Shown here one piece after another: positions 31,025-40,150 of a stretch of DNA of 64,000 bases; positions within the stretch are counted from its first letter, which is position 1; each line of letters opens with the position of its first letter. Position numbers and translations under genes: made by a program. The notes below the pieces were generated by a model, which saw nothing but the letters and a program-made list of their open reading frames with translations, had not been told where the DNA came from and did not search any database. Location: positions 248,001-312,000 of the forward strand of contig JAFRAC010000007.1 in assembly GCA_017405595.1 (NCBI GenBank), in the 5' to 3' direction. The stretch is from Thermoguttaceae bacterium (GTDB lineage Bacteria; Planctomycetota; Planctomycetia; Pirellulales; Thermoguttaceae).

Positions 31025-34000
31025 TTAATCCCGTTTCCAGGAGCGGCGCGGGCGGGCGGCCGGTTTGGGCGGCGCCGAGATCAGCCGGAACGATTCGGGG
31101 CCGAACCGCTGGCAGATCCGCTCCCGAAGTTCCGCCTGGAAGTGAACGTGGAAAGACGGGCATTTCATCAGCCCGATTTTTCCGTCGCTGAACATCAGGG
31201 TGATCTCCAGAGGGTAGCCTTCCCCCTGGGGAGCGCGGTAGGTGTTGAGGATTTCGCGCAGGATCGGGATTTGGTTCGCCTCGCCGTTCTCGCGAAGGAC
31301 GATCCGGATTCCGCGGATCAGATTCGCCTCGGCCTCTTCCGGCGTCAGGATACTGTCGATGACCAGGCTGGTTTCCTCTTCCTCGTCCCTCTGGCGTTTT
31401 TCGATTCGCCCGACCGCGAGAATGAAACTGTCCGCCGCGATTTTGTCCTGGTACTTCTGATATTCCCCGGGCCAGATCACCGCGTGGATGGAACTGCTGG
31501 CATCTTCCAGCTCGAAGGCCGCGAACAGATTCGGTTTCCCCTCTTTCTGCTTTTTGGTGGCGAGCGTCCTGATGCCGCCGATCAGGCCGCCGACAACCAC
31601 CTGTGTGTTTTCGGGGGCGTTTTCCGCCGCGTCGATGGTGTGCGTGCAGAAGGTTTCCAGGGCGTCTTTGTATTTCGCAAGGGGGTTTGCCGTCAGGTAG
31701 AATCCGAGGACTTCCTTTTCGTAGCCGGCTTTTTCCCGCTCTTCCCAGTCGGGGATGTCGGGGAACCCCGGGTTGGCCTGGGCGAGGGTCTCTTCCTGCG
31801 ATTCGGCGGGTTCCTCGAAGGAATCGAAGAGGCTTGCCTGTCCGCGCTGCCGGTCGGCGGCGGCGGATTTTCCCGATTTCGCGGCCTTGTCGATCGCCTG
31901 GATCATCTGCGGCCGGTTCCCGCCCAGCGAGTCGAAACACCCGGCTTTGATGAGCGATTCGATGCACTTTTTGTTGGCGACGCTCGGATCGACCCGTTCA
32001 TACAAATCGAAAATGCTCTTGTAGGGGCCTTTCTTTTCGCGTTCCTGGATAATCGCGTCGATCGCGTCGTTCCCGCACCCGCTGATCGCGCAAAGCCCGA
32101 AGATGATTTTGCCGTCCTGGACGCTGTATTCCCGCTGCGAACGGTTGATGTCGGGATGAAGAACCTCGATCCCCATCCGGCGGCAGTCATCGAGATGCTC
32201 GACGGTGGAATCTTTCTCTTTGAAGTTCCGCTTTGAAATGTCGCCGTTCAAAAGCGCCGCCATAAACTCGACCGGGTAATGCGCCTTGAGATACGCCGTC
32301 ATGTAGGCGACCAGCGCGTATGCGGTCGAGTGGGACTTGTTGAACCCGTAACCGGCAAACTCTTCGATGAGCGAGAAGACTTCCCGCGCCTTCTCTTCGG
32401 AAAGGCCGTTTTCCATCGCGCCTTTGACGAAGAGCTCGCGGTTGGTTTTGATTTTTTCCTCTTTCTTTTTGCTGATCGCCTTGATGACCGAATAGGAGCT
32501 GGAAAGGGGAATCTTGCCGAGCCGGTTAAAGATCCGCATGATCTGTTCCTGATAGACCATGACCCCGTTGGTCTCTTTCAGCACATCCTCCATAATCGGG
32601 TGGGCGTATTGCGCGGTCTTGCGCTTGTGCTTCACATCGATGAAATCATCGACCATCCCCCCGCCGAGCGGTCCCGGGCGGTAGAGCGCCAGGGTCGCGA
32701 TAATATCGCGGAAATTGTCCGGTTTCATCCGCGCCAGGAGTTTGCGCATCCCCTCCGACTCCAGCTGAAACACGCCTTTGGTTTCGCCGCGGCAGAGGAG
32801 CCCGTACGTTTCGGCATCATCGAGCGGGAACTTGTACGGGTTGATGCTTTGCCCCGTCGTTTCCTCGACCAGTTGGACGGCGTTCGCCAGAATGGTCAGG
32901 TTCCGGAGCCCGAGGAAGTCCATTTTCAGCAGACCGGCCTTTTCGACTTCCGCCCCCTGCCATTGCGTCACATCGGCGCCTTTGATCACCTGCACCGGCA
33001 CGAAGTCGGTCAGCGGCCGCTGCGAGATGACCACGCCGCAGGCGTGTACCCCCGCCGAGCGGGCGAGCCCTTCGAGCCGCTGGGCAAAGTCGATGACCTC
33101 GTGGGCCTGGGGGTCATGCTCATACGCTTCGACGAAATCGGGGCTCTGGGCAAACGCGTCGGCGAGTTTCGTTTTCGGCGCTTTGGGCACCAGTTTGGCC
33201 AGCGCGTCGAACCGGCTTTGCGGCATTCCGAGCACACGCCCGGCGTCTTTAATGGAGCTTCGGGCGGCCATGGTGCCGAAGACCCCCAGCTGCGCGACGT
33301 TCGCCTCGCCGTAATGCTCTCGGACGTAATCGAGTATCTCGCCCCGCCGTTCCTGGTCGAAGTCAATATCGATATCGGGCGCTTCCAGCCGGTTTTCGTC
33401 GAGGAACCGCTCGAAGAGGAGGTCAAACTCCAGCGGGCAGACGTGGGAAAGATTGAGCGCATAGCAGACGATCGCGCCGACGCCGCTGCCGCGTGCGGTC
33501 CGGTGGATTCCCCGCTCCTCGGCGACCCGCACAAAATCCCACACGATCAGAAAGTAGTTGGCGAAACCGAGTTTCCTGATGACCGAAAGCTCCCGTTCTA
33601 GGCGCACCGTGACCTCGTCGGAAAGGACGCCGTCTTTGCACCGTTTGGGGTTATCGGCGTAGCGGCGCTTTAACCCCGCAATACAAAGCTCCCGCAGGTA
33701 ATCGTCGGAACTCATTCCGTCGGGCGGAGTGAAGAGCGGAAAGTAGCGCTTCCCCAGGTCGAGCTTGAGGTCGCAGCGCGCGGCAATCTCGCAGGAACGC
33801 CGGACCGCGTCTTCGTGTCCGGGGAGCGCCATCGCCATTTCGCGGCCGCTCCGCAGGTAGAACTGGTCCCCCTCCATCCTCATCCGGTTAATATCGGTGC
33901 GGTACGATTTTGTATTGATGCAGAGCAGAACATCCTGCGTTTCGGCATCTTCGCGCAGGACGTAATGCACGTCGTTGGTCGCGACGGTTTGTATGCCGAG

Positions 34001-34747
34001 TTCGCGGGCGATCCGGGAAAGGGGTTCAAGCGCCAGCTTTTGGTCTTCAATGCCGTGATCCTGCAGTTCAATGTAGTAGCGGTCGCCGAAAACCTCTTTA
34101 AACCACGCGGCGGCCTTTTTCGCCTTTTCGTACGCCTCGGGCGAGACATTCCCCATCACGAGTGTGCGCGGGATCTCCCCCGCCAGGCACCCGGAAAGGC
34201 AGATGAGCCCCTCGCTGTATTCCTTGAGAAGCTCCTTATCGATACGCGGCTTGTAGTAAAACCCTTCCTTGAACGCCTTGGAGCTGAGGACCATCAGGTT
34301 GTGGAACCCGGTCTCGTTCATCGCCAGCAGCGTCAGGTGGTTGCTCGACGCTTTTTGGGTTCCGGCGGTTTTATTGAACCGGCTTCCGATGGCGATGTAG
34401 GCCTCGTAGCCGACGATCGGTTTGATTTTCGCCGCCTCGCACTTCTGGTAAAATTCGAGCGAGCCGTACATGTTTCCGTGGTCGGTCAGCGCCAGCGCGG
34501 TCATCCCGAGTTCCTTGGCGCGCTTGATCAGCCGGTCGATGGTGCCGGCGCCGTCGAGAAGCGAATAGTGCGAGTGGACATGCAGGTGAACGAAGGGGAC
34601 AAAGTCGGGGTCGGCGTTTTGCGGCGGTTCTTCTTCCCCCTCGGCGGACTGCGTTTCTTCCGGGGCGTCTTCCTCTTCCGCCTCGTCGAGCTCCTCTTCC
34701 AGTTCCATCTCTTCGGGGGTAAAATCCATTTCGTCAAACTTGCTCAT
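31025..34747 (-). CDS. dnaE: DNA polymerase III alpha subunit
   Basis: 1240 residues from ATG 34747, which has AAGGAG upstream. An unusual acidic N-tail (~1-45, mostly D/E) precedes the PHP domain (HLHVHSHYSLLDGA, LTDHGNMYG). The polymerase active site carries the Asp triad in APDIDIDFD (~457-463) and a further Asp in KMDFLGLRNL. Helix-hairpin-helix (CAISGCGNDAID) and OB-fold (VVVGGLIGGIRTLATKKQKEGK) domains follow. The type is DnaE1, the main replicative polymerase. The C-terminal tail is basic (KPAARPRRSWKRD). Convergent with the hypothetical gene; divergent from the TIM-barrel gene. Confidence 0.96.
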   Translation of the reverse strand: MSKFDEMDFTPEEMELEEELDEAEEEDAPEETQSAEGEEEPPQNADPDFVPFVHLHVHSHYSLLDGAGTIDRLIKRAKELGMTALALTDHGNMYGSLEFYQKCEAAKIKPIVGYEAYIAIGSRFNKTAGTQKASSNHLTLLAMNETGFHNLMVLSSKAFKEGFYYKPRIDKELLKEYSEGLICLSGCLAGEIPRTLVMGNVSPEAYEKAKKAAAWFKEVFGDRYYIELQDHGIEDQKLALEPLSRIARELGIQTVATNDVHYVLREDAETQDVLLCINTKSYRTDINRMRMEGDQFYLRSGREMAMALPGHEDAVRRSCEIAARCDLKLDLGKRYFPLFTPPDGMSSDDYLRELCIAGLKRRYADNPKRCKDGVLSDEVTVRLERELSVIRKLGFANYFLIVWDFVRVAEERGIHRTARGSGVGAIVCYALNLSHVCPLEFDLLFERFLDENRLEAPDIDIDFDQERRGEILDYVREHYGEANVAQLGVFGTMAARSSIKDAGRVLGMPQSRFDALAKLVPKAPKTKLADAFAQSPDFVEAYEHDPQAHEVIDFAQRLEGLARSAGVHACGVVISQRPLTDFVPVQVIKGADVTQWQGAEVEKAGLLKMDFLGLRNLTILANAVQLVEETTGQSINPYKFPLDDAETYGLLCRGETKGVFQLESEGMRKLLARMKPDNFRDIIATLALYRPGPLGGGMVDDFIDVKHKRKTAQYAHPIMEDVLKETNGVMVYQEQIMRIFNRLGKIPLSSSYSVIKAISKKKEEKIKTNRELFVKGAMENGLSEEKAREVFSLIEEFAGYGFNKSHSTAYALVAYMTAYLKAHYPVEFMAALLNGDISKRNFKEKDSTVEHLDDCRRMGIEVLHPDINRSQREYSVQDGKIIFGLCAISGCGNDAIDAIIQEREKKGPYKSIFDLYERVDPSVANKKCIESLIKAGCFDSLGGNRPQMIQAIDKAAKSGKSAAADRQRGQASLFDSFEEPAESQEETLAQANPGFPDIPDWEEREKAGYEKEVLGFYLTANPLAKYKDALETFCTHTIDAAENAPENTQVVVGGLIGGIRTLATKKQKEGKPNLFAAFELEDASSSIHAVIWPGEYQKYQDKIAADSFILAVGRIEKRQRDEEEETSLVIDSILTPEEAEANLIRGIRIVLRENGEANQIPILREILNTYRAPQGEGYPLEITLMFSDGKIGLMKCPSFHVHFQAELRERICQRFGPESFRLISAPPKPAARPRRSWKRD

Positions 34748-35113
34748 AAACGCTCCTTGCTGCACTTTACTGTTATAGAAATTAGCGCGATGTTAGGTCT
34801 AAAACATTCTCTGTGCTCTTTTTATGACTATATAATATTTTTTACGGGCCTTCAAGCGGGGGGGAGGAAAAATTTTCAATCCATTTGATTTTTTAGTTGA
34901 AATCGTTAAAATGGGGAGAGCTCTCGTGTCGGTGAAGTTTCCCAAACGGTTTTCCGAATGAGAGGATGACCCGCCGAATGGTTTCCGGGGCGCAAAGCGC
35001 GCAAAAAACAGTCCGTCACGCGGCATCCCCCCTTCTTCCGCCCGCCATTTTAGGGGAAGAGCAGGGTGTTTGTCAACTATCACGATCACATTTAACGTTC
35101 AAGGAGTAATTTT
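34748..35113. other. Intergenic region with structured leader
   Basis: 366 bases between dnaE (-) and the TIM-barrel gene (+). The dnaE side is AT-rich (TATATAATATT near 34830; possible minus -10 TATAAC near 34770). The other side has a promoter at 34885-34912 and then ~200 bases that can fold into two long-range helices (34921-34964 and 34965-35027). Confidence 0.45.
34885..34912 (+). promoter_or_regulatory. Candidate promoter for the TIM-barrel gene
   Basis: -35 TTGATT (34885-34890), 16-base spacer, -10 TAAAAT (34907-34912). It would give a 5' leader of about 195 bases. Confidence 0.45.
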
Positions 35114-36133
35114 ATGGCACGTCCTATCACATTGATTACCGGTCAATGGGGCGATCTGAGTGCGGAGAAGCTTTTCGAGCTGATGTCCGGTATCGGATAC
35201 GATGGTTTGGAACTGGCTTGCGGCGGCGATCATTTCGATGTCCGCCGCGCTTTGACCGAAGACGGTTATTGCGAGAAGAAGCGCGCGCAGCTTAAAAAGT
35301 ACAACCTCGACTGCTGGGCGATCAGCAACCACTGTCTGGGTCAGCTCGTTCTCGATCAGCTCGACGAACGTCATAAGGCGATCGCTCCCGACTATGTTTG
35401 GGGCGACGGCGATCCGGAAGGGGTTTGGCGCCGGGCGGCCGAAGAGATGAAAGATACCGCCCGCGCGGCCAGGAAGTTCGGCGTCGATATCGTCACCGGC
35501 TTTACCGGTTCGTCGATCTGGCCCTATCTCTACTCCTTCCCGCCGGTTCCCCAGAAGTGGATCGACGACGGGTTCAAACTCCTCAAAGAACGCTGGACCC
35601 CGATTCTCGATGTGTTCCAGGAAGAAGGCGTCAAATTCGCGCTCGAAGTCCATCCGACCGAAATCGCGTTCGATATCTATTCGGCGCAGCTGGCGCTCGA
35701 AGCGCTCGACAACCATCCGGCGTTCGGGTTCAACTTCGATCCCAGCCACCTGATCTGGCAGGGAATGAAGCCCGAAAAGTTCATCTACACATTCCCCGAC
35801 CGCATTTTCCACGTCCACATGAAAGACGCCGGCGTGCAGCTCGACGGGATGAGCGGCGTTCTCTGCAGCCACATCAATTTCGGCGACGCCCGCCGCGGCT
35901 GGGATTTCCGTTCGCTGGGGCATGGCGATGTCAACTTCGAAGAGATCATCCGCGCGCTCAACCATATCGACTATCAGGGTCCTCTTTCGGTCGAATGGGA
36001 AGATTCCGGTATGGAACGCGTCTTCGGCGCGACCGAAGCGTTCGAGTTCGTCAAGAAGATCAACTTCTCGCCGAGCAACATTGCCTTTGACGGCCAGTTC
36101 GACACCGCGGTGAAGAACCAGGCGAACGCCTGA
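35114..36133 (+). CDS. Sugar phosphate isomerase/epimerase (xylose-isomerase-like TIM barrel)
   Basis: 339 residues, AP-endonuclease-2/xylose-isomerase-like TIM barrel. The likely metal ligands are spread over the barrel as expected: Glu in ALEVHPTE, Asp and His in [12 protein letters not shown], His in FHVHMKDAG, Glu in SVEWEDSG. Family members isomerise or epimerise sugars and inositols, or act on related keto compounds; the substrate is not clear. AAGGAG precedes ATG 35114, and codon use is strongly biased to C/G-ending codons, suggesting high expression. A GC hairpin (36155-36163 / 36179-36187) follows without a T-tract. Monocistronic by context. Confidence 0.88.
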   Translation: MARPITLITGQWGDLSAEKLFELMSGIGYDGLELACGGDHFDVRRALTEDGYCEKKRAQLKKYNLDCWAISNHCLGQLVLDQLDERHKAIAPDYVWGDGDPEGVWRRAAEEMKDTARAARKFGVDIVTGFTGSSIWPYLYSFPPVPQKWIDDGFKLLKERWTPILDVFQEEGVKFALEVHPTEIAFDIYSAQLALEALDNHPAFGFNFDPSHLIWQGMKPEKFIYTFPDRIFHVHMKDAGVQLDGMSGVLCSHINFGDARRGWDFRSLGHGDVNFEEIIRALNHIDYQGPLSVEWEDSGMERVFGATEAFEFVKKINFSPSNIAFDGQFDTAVKNQANA

Positions 36134-36309
36134 TCTTTTCCGCTGATCCCGCCTCCCGCCGCGCGGCGCCCGGCACCTCGCGGCGGGGTTAACCCCTCTT
36201 AAATTCCCCCCCCCCTCTCCCCCCCATTCTTCCCGGCACGCCGGGAATCGATTGTCACGGCAAAAGCCGTCCCGGTTATGCTTTCCCGAAGCTTGAACGT
36301 TTAACAGCA

Positions 36310-36879
36310 ATGTCCGAACAGTCCGAAGTTTCCCAAGAGAGTCATCATCATCACCATCACTCTCATTCTTCTCCGCATGACGAGCGCTCCCGCAAAAGGC
36401 ACCGCCGTCACCGCCGTCATAGGGAACACCGCGGCGCCGATGCCATTTACGAGATGAATAAAAGCAAGGCCGAAGAGATCGCCACGAACAATGTCGGGCA
36501 GCTGCGCGACACGGCCCGGAGGCTGACCATCATTCTGGCGGTCGTCGGCGTGGCCGCGGCGGGCACCCTTTTTATCCTGGAATGGAATCACTACGACCAC
36601 ACCGCTCTCTTGCGGTCGTCGGTGATCGCCATTGCCTTTCTCGGGCTCTGGCTTTTCGGGGTCAGACTCTTTCATGCTCACAAGACAGCGGTCTTCAATC
36701 TGTATGAGCTGATTTCATTTCAGCAGTCGCGGATCGAGTCTCTCAAAGGTTCTTCGTTCAAGTTGGAGAAAGATCTCGAAAAAGCGACCCAAAAACTCCG
36801 TGAACTCGGCGCCGACACCGCCGCCGGAAGCCCGGGCGGAGAGGGCGCGGATTACCGCAAGCTTTCGGGGCTCTCCTGA
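36310..36879 (+). CDS. Membrane protein with natural hexahistidine tract
   Basis: 189 residues. The N-terminus (~1-42) holds six consecutive His (12-17) followed by SHS and a very basic His/Arg stretch (KRHRRHRRHREH). Two membrane helices follow at ~70-92 (LTIILAVVGVAAAGTLFILEW) and ~102-122. The C-terminal ~60 residues are a coiled coil (FQQSRIESLKGSSFKLEKDLEKA). The His-rich tail could bind metal or nucleic acid, but this is only inferred. No ribosome-binding site is obvious. A good terminator follows. Function unknown. Confidence 0.75.
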   Translation: MSEQSEVSQESHHHHHHSHSSPHDERSRKRHRRHRRHREHRGADAIYEMNKSKAEEIATNNVGQLRDTARRLTIILAVVGVAAAGTLFILEWNHYDHTALLRSSVIAIAFLGLWLFGVRLFHAHKTAVFNLYELISFQQSRIESLKGSSFKLEKDLEKATQKLRELGADTAAGSPGGEGADYRKLSGLS

Positions 36880-36907
36880 GTCCGGGCGGAACCGATATCA
36901 AAAGAGG

Positions 36908-36934
36908 CGGCGGGAGTTTTCCCGCCGTTTTTTT
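36908..36934 (+). terminator. Rho-independent terminator
   Basis: A 7-bp GC stem (CGGCGGG / CCCGCCG), 6-base loop, then seven T. It ends the transcript of the His-rich membrane protein. Confidence 0.85.
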
Positions 36935-36967
36935 GAAGAGCCCAAACAGTATTTCTGATCCCGGGGC

Positions 36968-37801
36968 CTAATCGTCGTACAGTGCCGCGGCCGAAAGTTT
37001 CGAAAGGACGGTCACCCCGGGGGCGGCGCCGGTGAAAGCCTCGATCTCTTCCGGATGGGGCGCGAAAAGGTAAAGGGTGTATTCCGCCCGGGGATAGATT
37101 TCGGCGATCTGCTGCAGTACCGGAACAAAGTCGAGTGTCCGGGGGAGGATGAGGTCGATGGCGATCCGCTCAAGCTGCGGCATTCGCCGGGCGGCGAGCA
37201 GTTCCGCGGCCGAGCGGAAAGACTGGGTCATGCCGAAACGGCGCGCCAGATTTCCGGCGAGCAGCTCTCTCATTCCGGGATCGGCGGCGACAACGGCGCA
37301 GCGGGGTGTGTTCTCCCCGGCCGGATCGCCGGAATCGATCCGAACCGTCTCTTCGGGGCGATCGGCAGGCGGCGGGAGGGTGCGCCAGTAGTCTTCTTCG
37401 TTCGCGGTGGCCGGCAGCGAGAGCCGGCCCGGCCGGCGGTTCAGAAACCGTTCAAGATCGGGCCGCAGCGCCGTTTCCCATTCGTAGTGATAGTAGCGGA
37501 GAATTCCGCGGGGCAGACGGCCGGTTCTCGCTTCCCCTTCGCAGAGAGAGCCGGCGATCATCACGATCGGCGCGGGGCCGAACCGCGCGCGGAACCGGTC
37601 AACCGCACGGGGCGGGTATTCTCCCGGACGGCTTTCCAAAAGAACCGCCAGACGCGCGGTTCCCTCGTCCAGCCGGCCGGCCGAGTCGAGCGTAGGAAAA
37701 CGGCGGCACTCCCAATCGGCGAGCGTTTCCAGCCGGCGGAGAATTGCTCTGAATTCGGGACGGTCTCCCGATCCGATCAGCAAGAGGTATTCCCGGCCCA
37801 T
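36968..37801 (-). CDS. Hypothetical protein with degenerate receiver-like domain
   Basis: 277 residues from ATG 37801; the frame is open ~96 bases further upstream without homology. Residues ~1-110 and again ~165-277 look like alpha/beta Rossmann-type units: EYLLLIGSGDRPEFRAILRR and CAVVAADPGMRELLAGNLA resemble the start of CheY-like receivers. A clear acidic pocket plus phospho-Asp plus Lys set is not seen, so it is probably not phosphorylated. Possibly two inactive receiver folds joined by a proline-rich linker. Divergent from the 38007 gene. Function unknown. Confidence 0.6.
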   Translation of the reverse strand: MGREYLLLIGSGDRPEFRAILRRLETLADWECRRFPTLDSAGRLDEGTARLAVLLESRPGEYPPRAVDRFRARFGPAPIVMIAGSLCEGEARTGRLPRGILRYYHYEWETALRPDLERFLNRRPGRLSLPATANEEDYWRTLPPPADRPEETVRIDSGDPAGENTPRCAVVAADPGMRELLAGNLARRFGMTQSFRSAAELLAARRMPQLERIAIDLILPRTLDFVPVLQQIAEIYPRAEYTLYLFAPHPEEIEAFTGAAPGVTVLSKLSAAALYDD

Positions 37802-37929
37802 TTCTCGTCGATTCCCGCGGTTCTGTTTGAGAGTTTGAACTTGCCGAAGCCTGTCCCGGCAAAACATTCCGTCTTCTGATTTTACCCAATTTGCCACGCT
37901 TAAAAAAGAGGGGCTTTCCGCCCGAAGGA

Positions 37930-37957
37930 TTGAAACAAAAGGCCTGTATGCTATAAT
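37930..37957 (+). promoter_or_regulatory. Strong sigma70 promoter
   Basis: -35 TTGAAA (37930-37935), 16-base spacer, perfect -10 TATAAT (37952-37957) with an extended TG. It drives the gene at 38007. Confidence 0.65.
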
Positions 37958-38006
37958 GCAGCGTCATTTCTTTTGGCCTTCAGTATCAGCAGCAGGGGAG
38001 GTTTTC

Positions 38007-39005
38007 GTGTCCGATTTTTCTGCCAACGCCGCGCCCTGGGAAGGGGCGGCCGCCGATTCCGAACGTCCTGAACCGGTTGCCGGGGATTTCGCGTCCGGCG
38101 AATTTGCCGAAGGGGGGAACACCCCGGCCGAGGCCGTTCTTCCCGAGGCCGGGTCTTCGCCCGACGCGCCGATTCCTCCCGAGAAGGTTCCTCTGGTCAA
38201 CGAAATTGCCGTTGAGTTCATGGGGTTCTGGAACAGGCTTGTCAGTCAGACGAACTGGGAAAAGGGAAAAGTCATCTATACATGGCGGACCCGGCTCATT
38301 GAAGCCGGTCTTCCCCGCGGCATCTATTCCGACGAGGCGATCGCTCAGCGGATCGGCGGCATCTCGAGCCAGCATGTCGGCCGCCTCCGCCGTGTTTACG
38401 AGAAATTCGGCCGGCAGGATATCTTCCCCCGCGGCGAGCGTTACAAGAACCTCTACTGGAGCCACTTTCAGGCGGCGCTCGACTGGGACGACGCGTTCCG
38501 CTGGCTCGATAAGGCTTCGACCGAAGGGCTTTCGGTTGCACAGATGAGGATCGCCCGTTGGGAAGAATACGGCGCGCCCGCCGATAAGAAACCGAAAGAT
38601 TCCGATATCGTCGCCTCCGAACCGGACGAAGATGTGAATCCCCGGAACGATTCCGACGCCGAACAGCTTGATTCCCATCCGATTGCCCTTTCCGAAGATA
38701 AAGAAAAGAACTCCGAACCGGCTGCCGGCGATTCCAAGTCCGCCGAAGACGAGAAACCCGATGCCGCGTCTCTCCTGCAGCAGAAGGGGAGCGACGAGCC
38801 CTGGAATTCTCCCGCGGGCAACACAACCGGTATCCTCCGCGCGATGGACGGGTTCCCGGCTCTGCCCGACGATCTGGCTCAGCCCATCAAAGCGCTCAAA
38901 GAGAGTATCCTGAACCACAGGGTTTCGGGCTGGAGTGAAGTTTCCCAGGACGACCTGCTTGTTTGGATCGGAGCGCTGCGCGGCTTGATTCTGTCGCAAG
39001 AATGA
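38007..39005 (+). CDS. Planctomycetal protein with central helix-turn-helix-like domain
   Basis: 332 residues from GTG 38007, which has GGGAGG 6 bases upstream. The N-terminus (~1-60) is Pro/Glu/Ala-rich and probably disordered. The conserved core (~63-195) is helical: VNEIAVEFMGFWNRLVSQTNW, a possible HTH (DEAIAQRIGGISSQHVGRLRR), and LYWSHFQAALDWDDAFRWLD. Next comes a long acidic Ser/Asp/Glu linker (~205-270) and a last helical segment. The core is familiar from other planctomycete hypotheticals. The motif AQRIGGISSQHVGRLRRVYEKF looks like a DNA-binding reader, but no partner or target is known. It overlaps the next gene by 4 bases. Confidence 0.75.
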   Translation: MSDFSANAAPWEGAAADSERPEPVAGDFASGEFAEGGNTPAEAVLPEAGSSPDAPIPPEKVPLVNEIAVEFMGFWNRLVSQTNWEKGKVIYTWRTRLIEAGLPRGIYSDEAIAQRIGGISSQHVGRLRRVYEKFGRQDIFPRGERYKNLYWSHFQAALDWDDAFRWLDKASTEGLSVAQMRIARWEEYGAPADKKPKDSDIVASEPDEDVNPRNDSDAEQLDSHPIALSEDKEKNSEPAAGDSKSAEDEKPDAASLLQQKGSDEPWNSPAGNTTGILRAMDGFPALPDDLAQPIKALKESILNHRVSGWSEVSQDDLLVWIGALRGLILSQE

Positions 39006-40081
39006 AAAACCATCCCGGTTACGCCGAAATCCTCGCCAATTGCCGAAACCAGGGGGAACGCCCCGAAACCGCCGCGCTCCCCCCGCCCCCTCTTCCGATG
39101 CTCATTACCGGTGTAACAGGAGTCGCGGGGTACAATGCGCTCGCTTATTTTCAGGCGCGGTATCCCGGAAAGGTTTTCGGGATTGTTCCCCCCGACACGT
39201 CCGGGTTTGCCGCGCCCGACACCTTTTTTCTTCCGATCGAGGATTTTCCGACCCTGGAAAAGCTTTTCGAGCGGCAGCGGTTCGCTTCGGTTCTCGACTG
39301 TGCCGGGAACTGCGCGCTGAAAGCTGTCCAGCTGGAACCGCAGATCGCCTGGACACTGAACGTCGAAGTGGTTCGGAACCTGGCGGTTCTGACGCGGCGG
39401 CTTGCGATCCGTCTTGTACATCTTTCGGTCGATATGGTCTACGGCGGCCGGCCGGGAGGCGGTTATACCGAAGAGGAACCCCCCTGTCCGGTCAACGTCT
39501 ACGGCCAGACGATGACCGAGGGGGAAAAGATTCTCGCCGAAGAAGACCCTTACGCGGTGACCTTGCGTATTTCGATGCCGATGGGCCTGAGCTTCAACGG
39601 CCACGCCGGCGCCATCGACTGGATCGCCGCCCGGTTCAGGAAGAACCGGCACGCAACCCTCTATTACGACGAGGTGCGGACCCCCACCTACTGCGACGAT
39701 CTGAGCCGGACCGCCCTCGCTTTTCTCGGCAACCGTTACGCCGGCATCCTGAACGCCGGCGGACCGCGCCAGGTTTCCCTCTACCAAATGGCGCAGATCA
39801 TTAACCGTGTCGGCGGCTACCCTTCCGAACTCCTTTACGGGCTCATGAAAGGGGAAGCGTGTCCGGTCCCTCCCCGGGTGAGCAACTGCGCGCTCAATTC
39901 CGAAAAGATTGCCCGTGTTCTCGGGTTTGCCCCGTTCGATCCCTGGCCGCTTGACGAAGAGCTGATGCCGGACGGCCGGGCCTGGCACCGCTGCCGGCAT
40001 GAATCCGGCTCGACCGAAAAGATGAACCGCCTGCTCGGGTTTAACCCCCGCTACGCGGCCGAAAAAGAGAAAGGCGCCTGA
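39002..40081 (+). CDS. RmlD/NAD-dependent epimerase-like SDR with altered catalytic residues
   Basis: 359 residues from ATG 39002 (ATGA overlap with the previous stop). The Rossmann motif is ITGVTGVAGYNAL (~35-47), with the overall layout of dTDP-4-dehydrorhamnose reductase (RmlD) and MAT2B-like proteins. In place of RmlD's STDYVF the protein has SVDMVY (Val143 for the catalytic Thr). In place of YGxTK it has Tyr167-GQT-Met171. So Tyr is kept while Thr and Lys are lost, which argues against ordinary reductase activity. It may bind NAD(P) structurally. The first ~30 residues are an extra Pro-rich extension. A terminator follows. Confidence 0.8.
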   Translation: MKNHPGYAEILANCRNQGERPETAALPPPPLPMLITGVTGVAGYNALAYFQARYPGKVFGIVPPDTSGFAAPDTFFLPIEDFPTLEKLFERQRFASVLDCAGNCALKAVQLEPQIAWTLNVEVVRNLAVLTRRLAIRLVHLSVDMVYGGRPGGGYTEEEPPCPVNVYGQTMTEGEKILAEEDPYAVTLRISMPMGLSFNGHAGAIDWIAARFRKNRHATLYYDEVRTPTYCDDLSRTALAFLGNRYAGILNAGGPRQVSLYQMAQIINRVGGYPSELLYGLMKGEACPVPPRVSNCALNSEKIARVLGFAPFDPWPLDEELMPDGRAWHRCRHESGSTEKMNRLLGFNPRYAAEKEKGA

Positions 40082-40082
40082 A

Positions 40083-40125
40083 AAAGAAAAAGCAGACGGG
40101 CGTTTGACACACTCGTCTGCCTTTT
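40083..40125. terminator. Bidirectional terminator
   Basis: Stem GCAGACG (40092-40098) / CGTCTGC (40114-40120), flanked by an A-run on the left and CTTTTT on the right, between converging genes. Confidence 0.6.
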
Positions 40126-40150
40126 TGCGCAATGCGGGCGGAAAAACGAA

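Noticed and set aside
32279-33601. 440-residue frame antisense to dnaE
   Set aside because: Lies wholly within dnaE, whose catalytic motifs are clear.
36310-36400. His6 stretch as an engineered tag or vector contamination
   Set aside because: It lies inside a longer natural His/Arg-rich region, the flanks match host composition, and no vector features are present.
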